Shown in pieces: positions 1-8,256 of a stretch of DNA of 45,262 bases; the first letter of the stretch is position 1, and every line of letters starts with the position of its first letter. The stretch lies in contig JAJEAL010000067.1 in NCBI GenBank assembly GCA_022822785.1, forward strand, positions 1 through 45,262, in the 5' to 3' direction. Below the pieces are notes generated by a model. It saw nothing but the letters and a program-made list of their open reading frames with translations. It had not been told where the DNA came from and did not search any database. The position numbers and the translations under genes are program-made. The DNA comes from Candidatus Poribacteria bacterium. Its GTDB lineage: Bacteria > Poribacteria > WGA-4E > PCPOR2b.

Positions 1-111
1 CAGATTGCTGATGCGTTATCTCAACAGTATGATCTGGTTCCGACCTGTCAATCGAAATATGAGCGAGGCGCAAGACTTCTGAATGTGTTCAATGTCAAGG
101 CAGAGAATTAG
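1..111 (+). CDS. C-terminal end of a probable CYTH-domain protein (partial)
   Basis: Only the last 36 codons are present, open from base 1 to a TAG at 109-111. The visible tail contains SKYERGARLL, which resembles the SKxERG end of CYTH (triphosphate tunnel metalloenzyme) domains. Such domains often sit next to or are fused with CHAD domains, and a CHAD gene starts 21 bases downstream, which supports the reading. The fragment is too short to prove the family, and another polyphosphate-related protein is possible. Confidence 0.4.
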   Translation, partial: QIADALSQQYDLVPTCQSKYERGARLLNVFNVKAEN

Positions 112-132
112 AAGAAGGAGATTATCGACGAA

Positions 133-603
133 ATGGCGAAGGCATTGATTGTCAAAGATATTGCGCCAGAGAAGAGTCTTGACGAGTGCGCCCGAAGGAT
201 TATCACGACTCGCTTCCATGAGATGATGTCTTTCAAGGAGGGGACGATCGATGGTAGAGATATCGAGTATGTTCACGATATGCGAGTTGCCTCCCGACGG
301 CTGCGCGCTGCGATGCAGAATTTCGCCGATTGCTTCACTCCCAAAAAGAAGTTTCGCTGGCATCTCAAACGGGTGGAGCGGATTACGAGTACGTTGGGAG
401 ATGTGCGCGACTTAGATGTGTTGATCGATCAGTTTCAAAAAGACATACAAAAGGTGCCCGCAGATGCGGAGATTGGCGTTCAAAACTTGATAAAACATCT
501 CCAGACAGAGCGGGAAGGGCGGCGGGTACCAATGTTCAAGATGTTTAACAATCTGGACAGGAGTAATTTCGAGCAGAGATTCTTGAAATTCTTTGAGGTG
601 TAG
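133..603 (+). CDS. CHAD domain protein, first half
   Basis: 156 residues. The segment around residues 39-62 carries VHDMRVASRRLRAAM, the first basic helix signature of CHAD domains (conserved His, alpha-helical, known in this family to bind inorganic polyphosphate). The LGDVRDLDVLIDQF stretch at about residues 89-102 is also typical. A normal CHAD domain has two such halves in one chain of about 250-300 residues. Here the chain stops with TAG at 601-603 and the second half is a separate gene starting 2 bases later in another frame. The start is an ATG about 15 bases after AGAAGGAG, a rather long spacing. Either a truly split CHAD or an old frameshift; the split falls in the linker between halves. 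Confidence 0.8.
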   Translation: MAKALIVKDIAPEKSLDECARRIITTRFHEMMSFKEGTIDGRDIEYVHDMRVASRRLRAAMQNFADCFTPKKKFRWHLKRVERITSTLGDVRDLDVLIDQFQKDIQKVPADAEIGVQNLIKHLQTEREGRRVPMFKMFNNLDRSNFEQRFLKFFEV

Positions 604-605
604 AT

Positions 606-1088
606 ATGGCAAAAACGTGGAAAGTGAGAGGCGTTTACCCACAGTTGAGCTACCAATGGAACGCACAGATTATCCTCGCCGTAAAGATTCAGGAGGTCTA
701 CTCGTGGGCAAAATCGATTCGTAACCCGGATAAGGTTAAGGAACTCCACAACCTACGAATCTCAGTGAAGCGGCTACGGTACTCGATGGAGTTCTTCACC
801 ATCAACTATGGTGAGGAATTTCAAGATTTCTTGAAGGTGTTGGCAGATGTGCAGGAACAGTTGGGTGATATTCACGATTGCGATGTCATTGAAACGGTTC
901 TGACGGATTATCTACGAAAGCTTCCGAATCGAGGGGATAAAGGGGCCGATGCAATTGGCATCAACGCCCTCCTGCGCCGCTATCGTAAAAAGCGAACGGC
1001 ACAGTATCAGACATTTTTGCAGCAGTGGGCTGCGCTTGAGGAGGACGGTTTCATGGACCAACTCCTTAGAGTCGTTACCGGTGAATAG
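606..1088 (+). CDS. CHAD domain protein, second half
   Basis: 160 residues. LHNLRISVKRLRYSMEFF (about residues 48-65) is the second conserved basic helix of a CHAD domain, followed by LGDIHDCDV, mirroring the LGDVRDLDV of the upstream gene. Together the two genes supply both pseudo-repeats of one CHAD fold. GAGGTG just before the ATG overlaps the end of the upstream gene, so translation is probably coupled. Likely role by family: binding of polyphosphate as a heterodimer with the preceding product (inference). It lies 73 bases before a ROK sugar kinase. Confidence 0.8.
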   Translation: MAKTWKVRGVYPQLSYQWNAQIILAVKIQEVYSWAKSIRNPDKVKELHNLRISVKRLRYSMEFFTINYGEEFQDFLKVLADVQEQLGDIHDCDVIETVLTDYLRKLPNRGDKGADAIGINALLRRYRKKRTAQYQTFLQQWAALEEDGFMDQLLRVVTGE

Positions 1089-1161
1089 GCAGAACCATCG
1101 AGCCAAACGCCGAATCTAAGCAGTGAGCCACCTAGTTCAGCGGGCAAAGGAGGCGCAAACA

Positions 1162-2139
1162 ATGGCGGCAAATGACGATTATGTTGTCGGGGTAGATATG
1201 GGAGGGACGAAAATTTTGGCTGCCGTTATCAATGCTAAAGGAGAAATTGTTCAGCAAGCCAAAAAAGCGACAAAACCAAAGAAGGGGGCAGATGCTGTAA
1301 TCGAACGGATTGCGCGATGCATCCGAGAAGCGGTTGACGGTGCTGACCTCAAACCTTCTCAAATTCGTGCAATCGGTATTGGGTCACCGGGCCCTCTCGA
1401 TCCGGATACAGGTATCATTATCTTCGCGCCTAACCTCGGCTGGTCAAACGTGCCGCTTAAAGCAAGATTAGAAGCAAATCTTAGCATCCCTACCTTCGTT
1501 GATAACGATGTTAATGTAGGGACGCTCGGCGAATATGCCTTCGGTGCTGGACAGGAGACAAAAAACCTCGTCGGAATTTTCGTGGGCACAGGCATCGGTG
1601 GCGGCATTATTCTAGATGGGAAACTCTTTCACGGTATCAACAAAACCGCGGGGGAAGTTGGTCACATGATTGTGAAAGCAAATGGACCTCGATGTGGTTG
1701 TGGCAACTTCGGTTGTTTGGAAGCGGTTGCTAGCCGTACTGCAATGACTCGAGCTCTTCGGAAAGCTATTTTGAAAAAAGGGAAAAAGAGTGTACTCACC
1801 AAGTTGAACGGCGGAAACCTCGACTTAATTCGGAGCAACGCGATTGCTAGGGCTGTCACGCGCGGCGACAAACCGACGATAAAGGTGGTGCGACGTGCTG
1901 CAAAATATCTGGGAATTAGTGTGGCTTCAATCGTCCATTTCTTGAACCCTGAGATGATTGTGCTCGGGGGAGGTGTTGTCGAAGCGCTGGGGGATAGCTT
2001 GTTAGATCCGATCCGCAAAGCGGCGGCAAAATATGCCTTGCCCGCAACGATGGACAGCGTTCAGATTGTCGCAGCAACCCTTGGCGATAACGCCGGTGTG
2101 ATTGGGGCATCCGTTTTAGCGCGTCAGCGGTTATTATAA
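1162..2139 (+). CDS. ROK family sugar kinase (glucokinase-like)
   Basis: 325 residues from the ATG at 1162, chosen because AAAGGAGG lies 8 bases before it; an upstream in-frame start at 1123 has no such site. Seen motifs: the phosphate-binding GVDMGGTKILAAV near the N-terminus, GIGSPGPLD, FVDNDVNVGTLGEY with the catalytic Asp region, GTGIGGGII, GEVGHMIV, and the ROK zinc motif CGCGNFGCLE. The length is normal for glucokinases of the ROK group; there is no N-terminal helix-turn-helix, so it is a kinase and not a ROK repressor. It probably phosphorylates glucose or a related hexose with ATP. The CHAD genes upstream leave open polyphosphate as donor, but nothing in the sequence decides this. Confidence 0.92.
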   Translation: MAANDDYVVGVDMGGTKILAAVINAKGEIVQQAKKATKPKKGADAVIERIARCIREAVDGADLKPSQIRAIGIGSPGPLDPDTGIIIFAPNLGWSNVPLKARLEANLSIPTFVDNDVNVGTLGEYAFGAGQETKNLVGIFVGTGIGGGIILDGKLFHGINKTAGEVGHMIVKANGPRCGCGNFGCLEAVASRTAMTRALRKAILKKGKKSVLTKLNGGNLDLIRSNAIARAVTRGDKPTIKVVRRAAKYLGISVASIVHFLNPEMIVLGGGVVEALGDSLLDPIRKAAAKYALPATMDSVQIVAATLGDNAGVIGASVLARQRLL

Positions 2140-2182
2140 AATGTGAACGAAAGAACCTATAAATAGATTCAAGGAGAAATAG

Positions 2183-2590
2183 ATGCCATATAAAATCTAT
2201 CCCACTGCCGCCCCTGATGCTTCAACAGCGTTCCAGATTGAACTCGATTCGCGTGCTATTGACGCGATGGAAGAGATTGAGAACAGCGGGGCACAAGGGG
2301 CAGCACGCGAGGACATTTTGCGAAAACATCTCAGCACAGACTACGACAAAGGCTATCGTGGGACAGCTTATGGACTTCACGGGATTTCCGAAGGGGTGAC
2401 CCCGGCGCGGCTCGCCGAAATGCTTGACGCACATGGTGAGTCCTTTGACCCCTGTGCAGAACGAGAAACATTTGACCACAGCATGATGGTCAATGTCGAG
2501 TCGGAGTTGGATTCGCAGCTGGAATTTATTCCTGATCGGATTTTCGATGCCATTGTGGAGGACTACAAGCGAGAGCTGCTCAACAGCTGA
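2183..2590 (+). CDS. Hypothetical protein, 135 aa
   Basis: I do not recognise the family. The start at 2183 is supported by AAGGAGAAATAG before the ATG and the gene follows the ROK kinase by 43 bases in the same direction, so they may be cotranscribed. The product is acidic, has no signal peptide or membrane segment, and looks largely helical with a short region rich in Gly, Tyr and His (KGYRGTAYGLHG, about residues 57-68). No catalytic motif is evident. Confidence 0.6.
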   Translation: MPYKIYPTAAPDASTAFQIELDSRAIDAMEEIENSGAQGAAREDILRKHLSTDYDKGYRGTAYGLHGISEGVTPARLAEMLDAHGESFDPCAERETFDHSMMVNVESELDSQLEFIPDRIFDAIVEDYKRELLNS

Positions 2591-2802
2591 GATTCCTATA
2601 GGCTAAATATGTCGGTTCATCTCGAAAGAACGTGCAAAACACGCCCAGCGTGAAACGTGAGGTTCCGTTCCGAGGTCCCCCCGTCGCAAGGGTGGTCAGG
2701 ACAACCTCGTGCCCCGATGAAGCGGACTGCAAGCCGAAGACTATCGAAACGGAGTAACCACGGTTGCTGTTGCACGATTTCTTAACATGAGCCGGTATGT
2801 CA

Positions 2803-2866
2803 TATGATATACTCCCGACCCTAAAGGATTGGACTTCACACCCGTTCATCAAGGGGTACAATTACG
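2803..2866 (-). mobile_element. Diverged solo right end of an IS200/IS605-type element
   Basis: Read on the minus strand, this segment matches over about 60 bases the right-end structure found behind the TnpB fragment at 40676-40730, with roughly three bases in four identical, including the hairpin block (ATACTCCC, CTAAAGG, CACCC). No tnpB coding sequence follows on its inner side, so it is a leftover end. The rest of the 2591-2922 gap shows no credible gene: a 93-codon minus-strand frame across it has no recognisable features. Confidence 0.5.
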
Positions 2867-2922
2867 GTTGGGGACATACATAAAATGGAACACGGAACAT
2901 TATTGAACTAGGAGCGTGTATC

Positions 2923-3417
2923 ATGACTTTAGAAAATTGGGTCGTATCGGCATCAAAACTCAAAAGAGCGTTTCTCACGATTGCCGATCATGTGGTGACA
3001 CGGGTGAACCTCGAACCACTTGAAGACGACGAAGGAGCGGTCGGTGTCAGAGCGGTATGGGAAGGTGAACGCGGCGAGAACACCTTAAAAGTCAATTCCC
3101 CATCTTTGAAAGGCAGTATCAAAACAGAAGGGGAGGCGGCACCGGCAATTGAATACTGGCATCAGGGGGACAAACGCGGGGTTGCGTTGCGAAATCCGAG
3201 AAGTATCTCCTGTGAGTTCGACGAAGAGACGTTTAAGAAGATTGAGACAGGTAAGGCGGCGGGGATTGCAATCGCTGCAGGCGCTGCTGCTGGACTAGTT
3301 GGCTGGGGCATCTTAGTGCTTATGGGCAAAGCGGCACTCGTCAAGAAGGAAACCGAACCTCAGCCACCACGTCAGCTTGAATCGGATTCTGCAAGTGGAG
3401 ACTCGCATGATGGGTAG
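2923..3417 (+). CDS. Hypothetical membrane-anchored protein, 164 aa
   Basis: Family not recognised. Residues 1-105 look like a soluble beta-rich domain; one hydrophobic Ala/Gly-rich segment at about residues 110-134 (GIAIAAGAAAGLVGWGILVLMG) is a clear single membrane span, followed by a short charged, Pro-rich tail. There is no N-terminal signal peptide, so it may be tail-anchored with the soluble part in the cytoplasm. AGGAG upstream supports the ATG. It converges on the Gfo/Idh gene with only 11 bases between stops. Confidence 0.6.
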   Translation: MTLENWVVSASKLKRAFLTIADHVVTRVNLEPLEDDEGAVGVRAVWEGERGENTLKVNSPSLKGSIKTEGEAAPAIEYWHQGDKRGVALRNPRSISCEFDEETFKKIETGKAAGIAIAAGAAAGLVGWGILVLMGKAALVKKETEPQPPRQLESDSASGDSHDG

Positions 3418-3428
3418 GCACCCTAAAA

Positions 3429-4451
3429 TTAGAAATTGTTGCACACTTTCACAGGTCTCCCAGTCGACAGGGATTCTTGGGCTGCCAAGGCAACCGCGAC
3501 AACCCGCGCGCCGTCTCGGACAGAAGGACTGGGTTCCTCGTCTGCTACAATCCAGTGTGCCATCTTGTAAAAGTAACGCAGAAGCTCATTTGCATGTCCT
3601 TCGATGAGACGTTCCTTGTTGGCTGGCTGATCGGCATTCAGGGTTTCACGTTCAAACACACCGTCCATGCCGAGATCCAAGCCGGTTAACGTGCCTTTTG
3701 TGCCGTAGATTACCAGTCGCTGATGTGCCTCCGGCGGTGAGTTGACTGCGCTGCATATCACAGACACGCGTCCAAGCGCTCCGCTAGCAAACTTCAGATT
3801 GAGAATCCACGTATCTTCTATAGGATAGCTTGGGATAACACCGCTGTTCAGGGCAAACGCATGCACAGTGTCAATATCTCCGGCAAACCACCGGACGCAA
3901 TCTATGGCGTGGGCGCCTCCGCCAAGCAGGAAATCCTGCGGCGTCGTAACTCGCCACGGCGTGATTTGACAGACCCGGCGAATATCATGGACATACCCGG
4001 TATCAATTAGCGTCACCTTCCCGATTTTGCCCTCATCAAAGGCGCGGCGTGCCGCTAAAATCTTCGGCAGGTGCCGCCAAGTCATCGCCGCAACGAATTT
4101 AAGTCCCGTTCGATCCACTAGGTGGACCAACCGCTCACAATCCGCCATGGTTGTCACCATCGGTTTGGTGCAGATGACATGTTTTCCTGCCTCTAGTGCC
4201 GCCGCTGCATGTTCACCGTGCAGATGGTCGGGGGTGAAAACGCCGACAACATCGACCTCAGACCGCGAAAGCAGTTCATTATAGTCCCTGGTGACAAATC
4301 CGACCCCATAATCCTCATGCACAAGTTTTAGACGCTCCGAATCTTTGTCCGCGACCGCGCGCACCTGTATTGGACTATCAGATTTCTGATTCAAAAGTAG
4401 GGCACCCTTTCCGACTCCTAACCCGATAATACCCAATCCGAGCGTTGACAT
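3429..4451 (-). CDS. Gfo/Idh/MocA family oxidoreductase
   Basis: 340 residues. The N-terminus has the Rossmann motif GIIGLGVGKGALL, then VVGVFTPDHLHGEHAAAALE and HVICTKPM, the usual EKP-like stretch of the family (here TKP). The C-terminal half holds the alpha/beta substrate domain with GGGAHAIDCVRWFAG, where His and Asp fit the catalytic pair. The family uses NAD(P) to oxidise or reduce sugars and inositols; the exact substrate is not visible. The start is preceded by AAGGAGA lying inside the end of the upstream aminotransferase gene, 5 bases away, so the two form an operon. Together they suggest formation or conversion of an amino or keto sugar. Confidence 0.92.
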   Translation of the reverse strand: MSTLGLGIIGLGVGKGALLLNQKSDSPIQVRAVADKDSERLKLVHEDYGVGFVTRDYNELLSRSEVDVVGVFTPDHLHGEHAAAALEAGKHVICTKPMVTTMADCERLVHLVDRTGLKFVAAMTWRHLPKILAARRAFDEGKIGKVTLIDTGYVHDIRRVCQITPWRVTTPQDFLLGGGAHAIDCVRWFAGDIDTVHAFALNSGVIPSYPIEDTWILNLKFASGALGRVSVICSAVNSPPEAHQRLVIYGTKGTLTGLDLGMDGVFERETLNADQPANKERLIEGHANELLRYFYKMAHWIVADEEPSPSVRDGARVVAVALAAQESLSTGRPVKVCNNF

Positions 4452-4456
4452 CTCGA

Positions 4457-5602
4457 TTATGTCTCCTTGACTTTTTCCTTGAATTCACGGATTGACTTTT
4501 CCAGCTCGTTATCTTCGACGCTATGATGGACAAAGAAGCTCCACGCGCCTTGGGTCGATTTCTCCGCATTGGGACACGCCCCGGGGATATACTGCACGTA
4601 GTCCGGCAGCGGTACACCGACGGAAGTCTGCCGCAGCGCCTGCATACGCTGATATTCTACTTCAATATAGTTAATTTCACCCCTACACCCTAATGATTCG
4701 GGCCCCCATACCGGATACACCCAGTAGTTGGGTTGGGTCTCTGGATATACATACGCCAGCCGCACACCTCCAACGTCCCGCAGTTCTGTCTCAATTTTTG
4801 CGACAAGCTCCCGCCGCCGGGCGTTGAACTGGTCAATCTTTTCCAGTTGGGCAAACGCCACCGCACCTTGAAGCTCACTAAAGCGAAAATCGTGTCCAAA
4901 CGAGAAATGTCCCCGCGTTGGCAAACCGTTGAGGGGTTTCGCCTCTGGCCGCTCTAAGTCGTACAGATACCACGGCATCCCGGAGTTTGAGAACTCAGTC
5001 GTCCGTTTATAGAGTTCCGGATCGTCAGTGGCAACCATTCCACCCTCGCCGGAGGTGATATGTTTCGACTGCTGCATGGAGAAGCAGGCGATGTCACCGA
5101 TAGTGCCGACCTTGCGTCCCTTGTAGTAGGCGTCGTACGCCTGCGAGCAGTCCTCCACAACCTTCAGGTTGTGTTTCTCAGCGACCGCCATAATCTCGCT
5201 CATCATCGCTGGCTGACCGTTCAGATGGACAACCACCACAGCGCGTGTCCGCGGCGTAATGCGTTCTTCAATTCCATCTGCTGAAATGATTTGTGTCCTA
5301 GGGTCCACATCGGCGAATACAGGAACGCAGCCGATTGCAACGACCGGAAATGACACAAAAATCGGTGAGACCGCTGGACAGATGATTTCATCGCCTACGT
5401 CCAAGCCCAAACTCGCGTAAGCCGTTGTATTGACGCTAGTGCCGGAGTTTACCGCGTGAACATATTTCCGACCGAGATGCGCCCCGAATGCCTCCTCGAA
5501 CCTCGGAACGAAATTGCTTCGTCCCCACCGCCATGCGTCTTGACTTTCGATGACCTCTCGCAGATACGTCAGTTCCTCTTCTCCAAAGCAGTTTCTCGGC
5601 AT
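4457..5602 (-). CDS. DegT/DnrJ/EryC1/StrS family aminotransferase
   Basis: 381 residues, the usual size. Seen: VNSGTSVNTTAY (phosphate-binding loop), VVEDCSQAYDAYYKGRKVGT with the Asp that contacts the PLP nitrogen, and SMQQSKHITSGEGGM with the Schiff-base Lys. The family is PLP-dependent, usually transaminating keto sugars in nucleotide-sugar or aminosugar pathways; some members are dehydratases, but the Lys is present, so an aminotransferase is likely. First gene of a two-gene operon with the downstream Gfo/Idh gene. A paralogue of the gene at 12033. Its promoter should lie in the 5603-6030 gap, diverging from the GH4 gene. Confidence 0.92.
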   Translation of the reverse strand: MPRNCFGEEELTYLREVIESQDAWRWGRSNFVPRFEEAFGAHLGRKYVHAVNSGTSVNTTAYASLGLDVGDEIICPAVSPIFVSFPVVAIGCVPVFADVDPRTQIISADGIEERITPRTRAVVVVHLNGQPAMMSEIMAVAEKHNLKVVEDCSQAYDAYYKGRKVGTIGDIACFSMQQSKHITSGEGGMVATDDPELYKRTTEFSNSGMPWYLYDLERPEAKPLNGLPTRGHFSFGHDFRFSELQGAVAFAQLEKIDQFNARRRELVAKIETELRDVGGVRLAYVYPETQPNYWVYPVWGPESLGCRGEINYIEVEYQRMQALRQTSVGVPLPDYVQYIPGACPNAEKSTQGAWSFFVHHSVEDNELEKSIREFKEKVKET

Positions 5603-5831
5603 GTCGATCCCCCTTTTTCATGAAGGTGTTGTAACTAGTGGTGCTAATTTTCAGCTGTTGACGTGCGCCTCTGTCAGAAACAGAACGTGAGAACCATAAA
5701 CCGAGCAGGTCTTACTCGAAGGATACCACTTATCAATGAAAACCATTTTGACACCTTCCCACGAAAGCCAAGATAGGTATACCATATTTGACATACAGTC
5801 TCAAGAGAAAACGTGCTAAAGCAATCTGTAT

Positions 5832-5851
5832 CCCAAGTATAAATACTTGGG
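5832..5851. promoter_or_regulatory. Perfect 9-bp palindrome, possible operator
   Basis: CCCAAGTAT-aa-ATACTTGGG lies in the middle of the 428-base divergent gap between the aminotransferase operon and the GH4 gene, about 100 bases upstream of the GH4 promoter. Its symmetry and position fit a binding site for a dimeric regulator; no T-tract follows directly, so a terminator is less likely. The rest of the gap (5603-6030) holds no gene. Confidence 0.35.
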
Positions 5852-5951
5852 GCTTAGACCTAAAGGAATTTTTGATAACGATGCGATACTCCCGCGTATA
5901 CTCTACCAGGGCACCTACCTCTAGTCAATCCAAAACTGTCAGACCTTCCTG

Positions 5952-5980
5952 TTGACCTAGCGTGCAAACCGTGATAGAAT
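5952..5980 (+). promoter_or_regulatory. Sigma-70-type promoter of the GH4 gene
   Basis: TTGACC at 5952-5957, a 17-base spacer, and TAGAAT at 5975-5980, about 50 bases before the start codon at 6031. Both boxes match the housekeeping consensus at 5 or 4 of 6 positions and the spacing is ideal. Confidence 0.55.
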
Positions 5981-6030
5981 GAAACCAATATTATCCACTT
6001 AGTGCGATTAAATTAAAGAAGGAGCTTGTT

Positions 6031-7329
6031 ATGGCTAAAATCGCTTTTCTCGGTGCGGGGAGTTTCGGATTCGGTAGACGGTTGATTGGAGACCTCCTTT
6101 CATTTCCAGAACTGACAGATTCAAGCATCCACCTTGTAGACCCCGATAGCGAACGGTTGGCGTTGACGCATACCTATGCCAAACGTATCGTTCGTGAGTT
6201 GGACTTGCCCACGCAGATTGCCGCATCCACAGAACGGAAGTCAGCGCTAGATGGTGCAGATTATGTCATCGTCTCTATTCGGGTGGGCGCGAATATGGAG
6301 CCGGAAGCATCGGATGTCCACATTCCACTTGAGGTGGGTGGACTCCGGCAGACGGTATCGGACACCGTCGGTATCGGTGGGCTGATGAAGGGGTTACGCA
6401 CGATTCCCGCCATGCTCGACATCGCCCACGATATGGAGGTGCTCTGCCCGGACGCACCGATGCTCAATTACACCAACCCGATGGCGATGATCATGTGGGC
6501 GGTGTTGGAGGCAACGAGTATCTCCGGCGTGGGGCTTTGCCACAGTGTGCAAGGCACCAGCAAGCAACTAGCAAACTACATGGGCGTGGATTACGATAAC
6601 CTCCGCTATCTTGTCGCGGGAATTAATCATATGGCGTGGTTTTTGGAGCTTTCGCAAGATGGTGAAACGCTCTATCCTCGCTTGAACGCCTGCCTTGAAG
6701 ATCCTGAGATTGTCGCCCGTGATCCGGTGCGCTTTGAAATCCTGAAGTATTTCGGTCGATTTGTCACGGAGTCCTCTCGCCACATGGCAGAATATGTGCC
6801 CTACTTCATGCAACACCGCGACGAAATGGATCGGATGAATATCGAACACCGTACCGCCGAAGGTTTCATCGACCAAAACAGAGACAGGGAAGATCGGATC
6901 GCACAGGCAAAGCGCGAAGCGGAAACGGCGCCGATTGAACTGAGTCGCTCCCACGAATATGCAGCGGTCATTATCCACGCAATGGAGACAGATACCCCCG
7001 CCTACATTTACGGGAACGTGCTCAACACCAATCTCATCACCAACCTCCCCACCGGCTGTTGCGTCGAAGTGCCTACGCTCGTAAATCGCGCCGGGTTGCA
7101 ACCGTGTTATGTCGGTGAGTTACCGCCCCAATGTGCGGCACTCTGTCAAACCAATATCAATATGCAAGGGTTGACAGTACGAGCTATCTTGGAGGAGAAC
7201 CGTGAATATGCGTATCACGCGGGATTGGTTGACCCAAACACGGTTTCACAATTGACGTTATCAGAGATTCGTACGACGGTCGATCGACTGTTGGATGCAC
7301 AGGACGAATTTATGCCGCCGCTCGCTTAG
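6031..7329 (+). CDS. Glycoside hydrolase family 4, alpha-galactosidase-like
   Basis: 432 residues. An N-terminal Rossmann motif (IAFLGAGSFGFGRRL) shows NAD binding, as in all GH4 enzymes, which act by transient oxidation at C3 with NAD and a divalent metal. The LNYTNPMAM stretch, GLCHSVQG (the Cys-His metal site, CHSV form typical of alpha-galactosidase/MelA relatives) and GINHMAWFLEL are all visible. It should hydrolyse alpha-galactosides or related glycosides in the cytoplasm; the sugar is not fixed by the sequence. AAGGAG precedes the ATG. It heads a plus-strand set with an SMP-30 protein and a TlpA-like protein. Confidence 0.92.
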   Translation: MAKIAFLGAGSFGFGRRLIGDLLSFPELTDSSIHLVDPDSERLALTHTYAKRIVRELDLPTQIAASTERKSALDGADYVIVSIRVGANMEPEASDVHIPLEVGGLRQTVSDTVGIGGLMKGLRTIPAMLDIAHDMEVLCPDAPMLNYTNPMAMIMWAVLEATSISGVGLCHSVQGTSKQLANYMGVDYDNLRYLVAGINHMAWFLELSQDGETLYPRLNACLEDPEIVARDPVRFEILKYFGRFVTESSRHMAEYVPYFMQHRDEMDRMNIEHRTAEGFIDQNRDREDRIAQAKREAETAPIELSRSHEYAAVIIHAMETDTPAYIYGNVLNTNLITNLPTGCCVEVPTLVNRAGLQPCYVGELPPQCAALCQTNINMQGLTVRAILEENREYAYHAGLVDPNTVSQLTLSEIRTTVDRLLDAQDEFMPPLA

Positions 7330-7413
7330 TAAAACGTAAGTCGGCAGCCATCGTGCCACGGGGACTATGATGATTCATTAGTTCTCTAAAATTAGGAAAG
7401 GGAATTTGTCAGA

Positions 7414-8247
7414 ATGATCGAGGAACTTTTTATCAGTCATGTTTTCACGGAGCAGGACGGTTTTACCTCCGGCATTGAAGGTCCCGCCTGCGACGCCGAT
7501 GGCAATTTATACGCTGTCAATTACGCGCGTCAGCACACAATCGGGAAGGTTACCCCGGCGGGTAAATGTAGCGTATTCGTCGAACTGCCCAACGGTAGTG
7601 TCGGTAACGGCATCCGTTTCGACAGCGCCGGTGCCATGCTTATCGCTGACTATACCAACCACAATATCCTCAAGGTTGATATGGAGACGCGGGATATCAG
7701 CGTCCATGCCCATGAGCCAACCATGAATCAACCAAATGACATCGCCATCGGTTCTAACGATATCGTCTACGCTAGCGATCCGAATTGGGCGGAATCGACG
7801 GGGCAGATCTGGCGCATCGACACAGACGGCACAGTCACGCTGCTTGAGGCGGATATGGGAACGACCAACGGCATCGAAGTCAGCCCCGATGAAGGGGCCC
7901 TCTACATCAATGAAAGCGTGCAGCGTAACATCTGGGCGTACGATCTATCCGCTACCGGAGAGGTGAGTAATAAGCGGTTACTGATTCAGTTTCCCGATTT
8001 TGGGTTTGACGGTATGCGCTGCGATATTGAAGGCAATCTTTACGTGACGCGCCACGGCAAGGGCACGATCGCTAAAGTTTCTCCGCAAGGTGAAGTACTA
8101 CTAGAGGTTGAACTTGCCGGAAAGGACTGCACCAACCTAGCCTTTGGCGGCCCTGATGGACGTACCTGCTATGTCACACTCGCTGACCGAGGCAATGTCG
8201 AGTATTTCCGCACAGATTTGCCGGGTCGAAGTTGGCAGCTTTTTTAG
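7414..8247 (+). CDS. SMP-30/gluconolactonase-like beta-propeller
   Basis: 277 residues made of repeated blades of the type EGPACDADGNLY, GNGIRFDSAGAML, QPNDIAIG, TNGIEVSPDEG and DGMRCDIEGNLYVT. The early Glu, the Asn-Asp pair and the late Asp correspond to the metal ligands of SMP-30/gluconolactonase enzymes. The family hydrolyses sugar lactones; after a GH4 glycosidase this would fit onward oxidation of a released sugar. No signal peptide, so cytoplasmic. AGGAAAGGG upstream of the ATG; 84 bases after the GH4 stop and 9 bases before the next gene, so likely one operon. Confidence 0.85.
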   Translation: MIEELFISHVFTEQDGFTSGIEGPACDADGNLYAVNYARQHTIGKVTPAGKCSVFVELPNGSVGNGIRFDSAGAMLIADYTNHNILKVDMETRDISVHAHEPTMNQPNDIAIGSNDIVYASDPNWAESTGQIWRIDTDGTVTLLEADMGTTNGIEVSPDEGALYINESVQRNIWAYDLSATGEVSNKRLLIQFPDFGFDGMRCDIEGNLYVTRHGKGTIAKVSPQGEVLLEVELAGKDCTNLAFGGPDGRTCYVTLADRGNVEYFRTDLPGRSWQLF

Positions 8248-8256
8248 AGGAGTTAA

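Noticed and set aside
2580-2861. 93-codon minus-strand open frame
   Set aside because: It crosses the IS right-end remnant, has no ribosome-binding site, and has no recognisable composition or motif.
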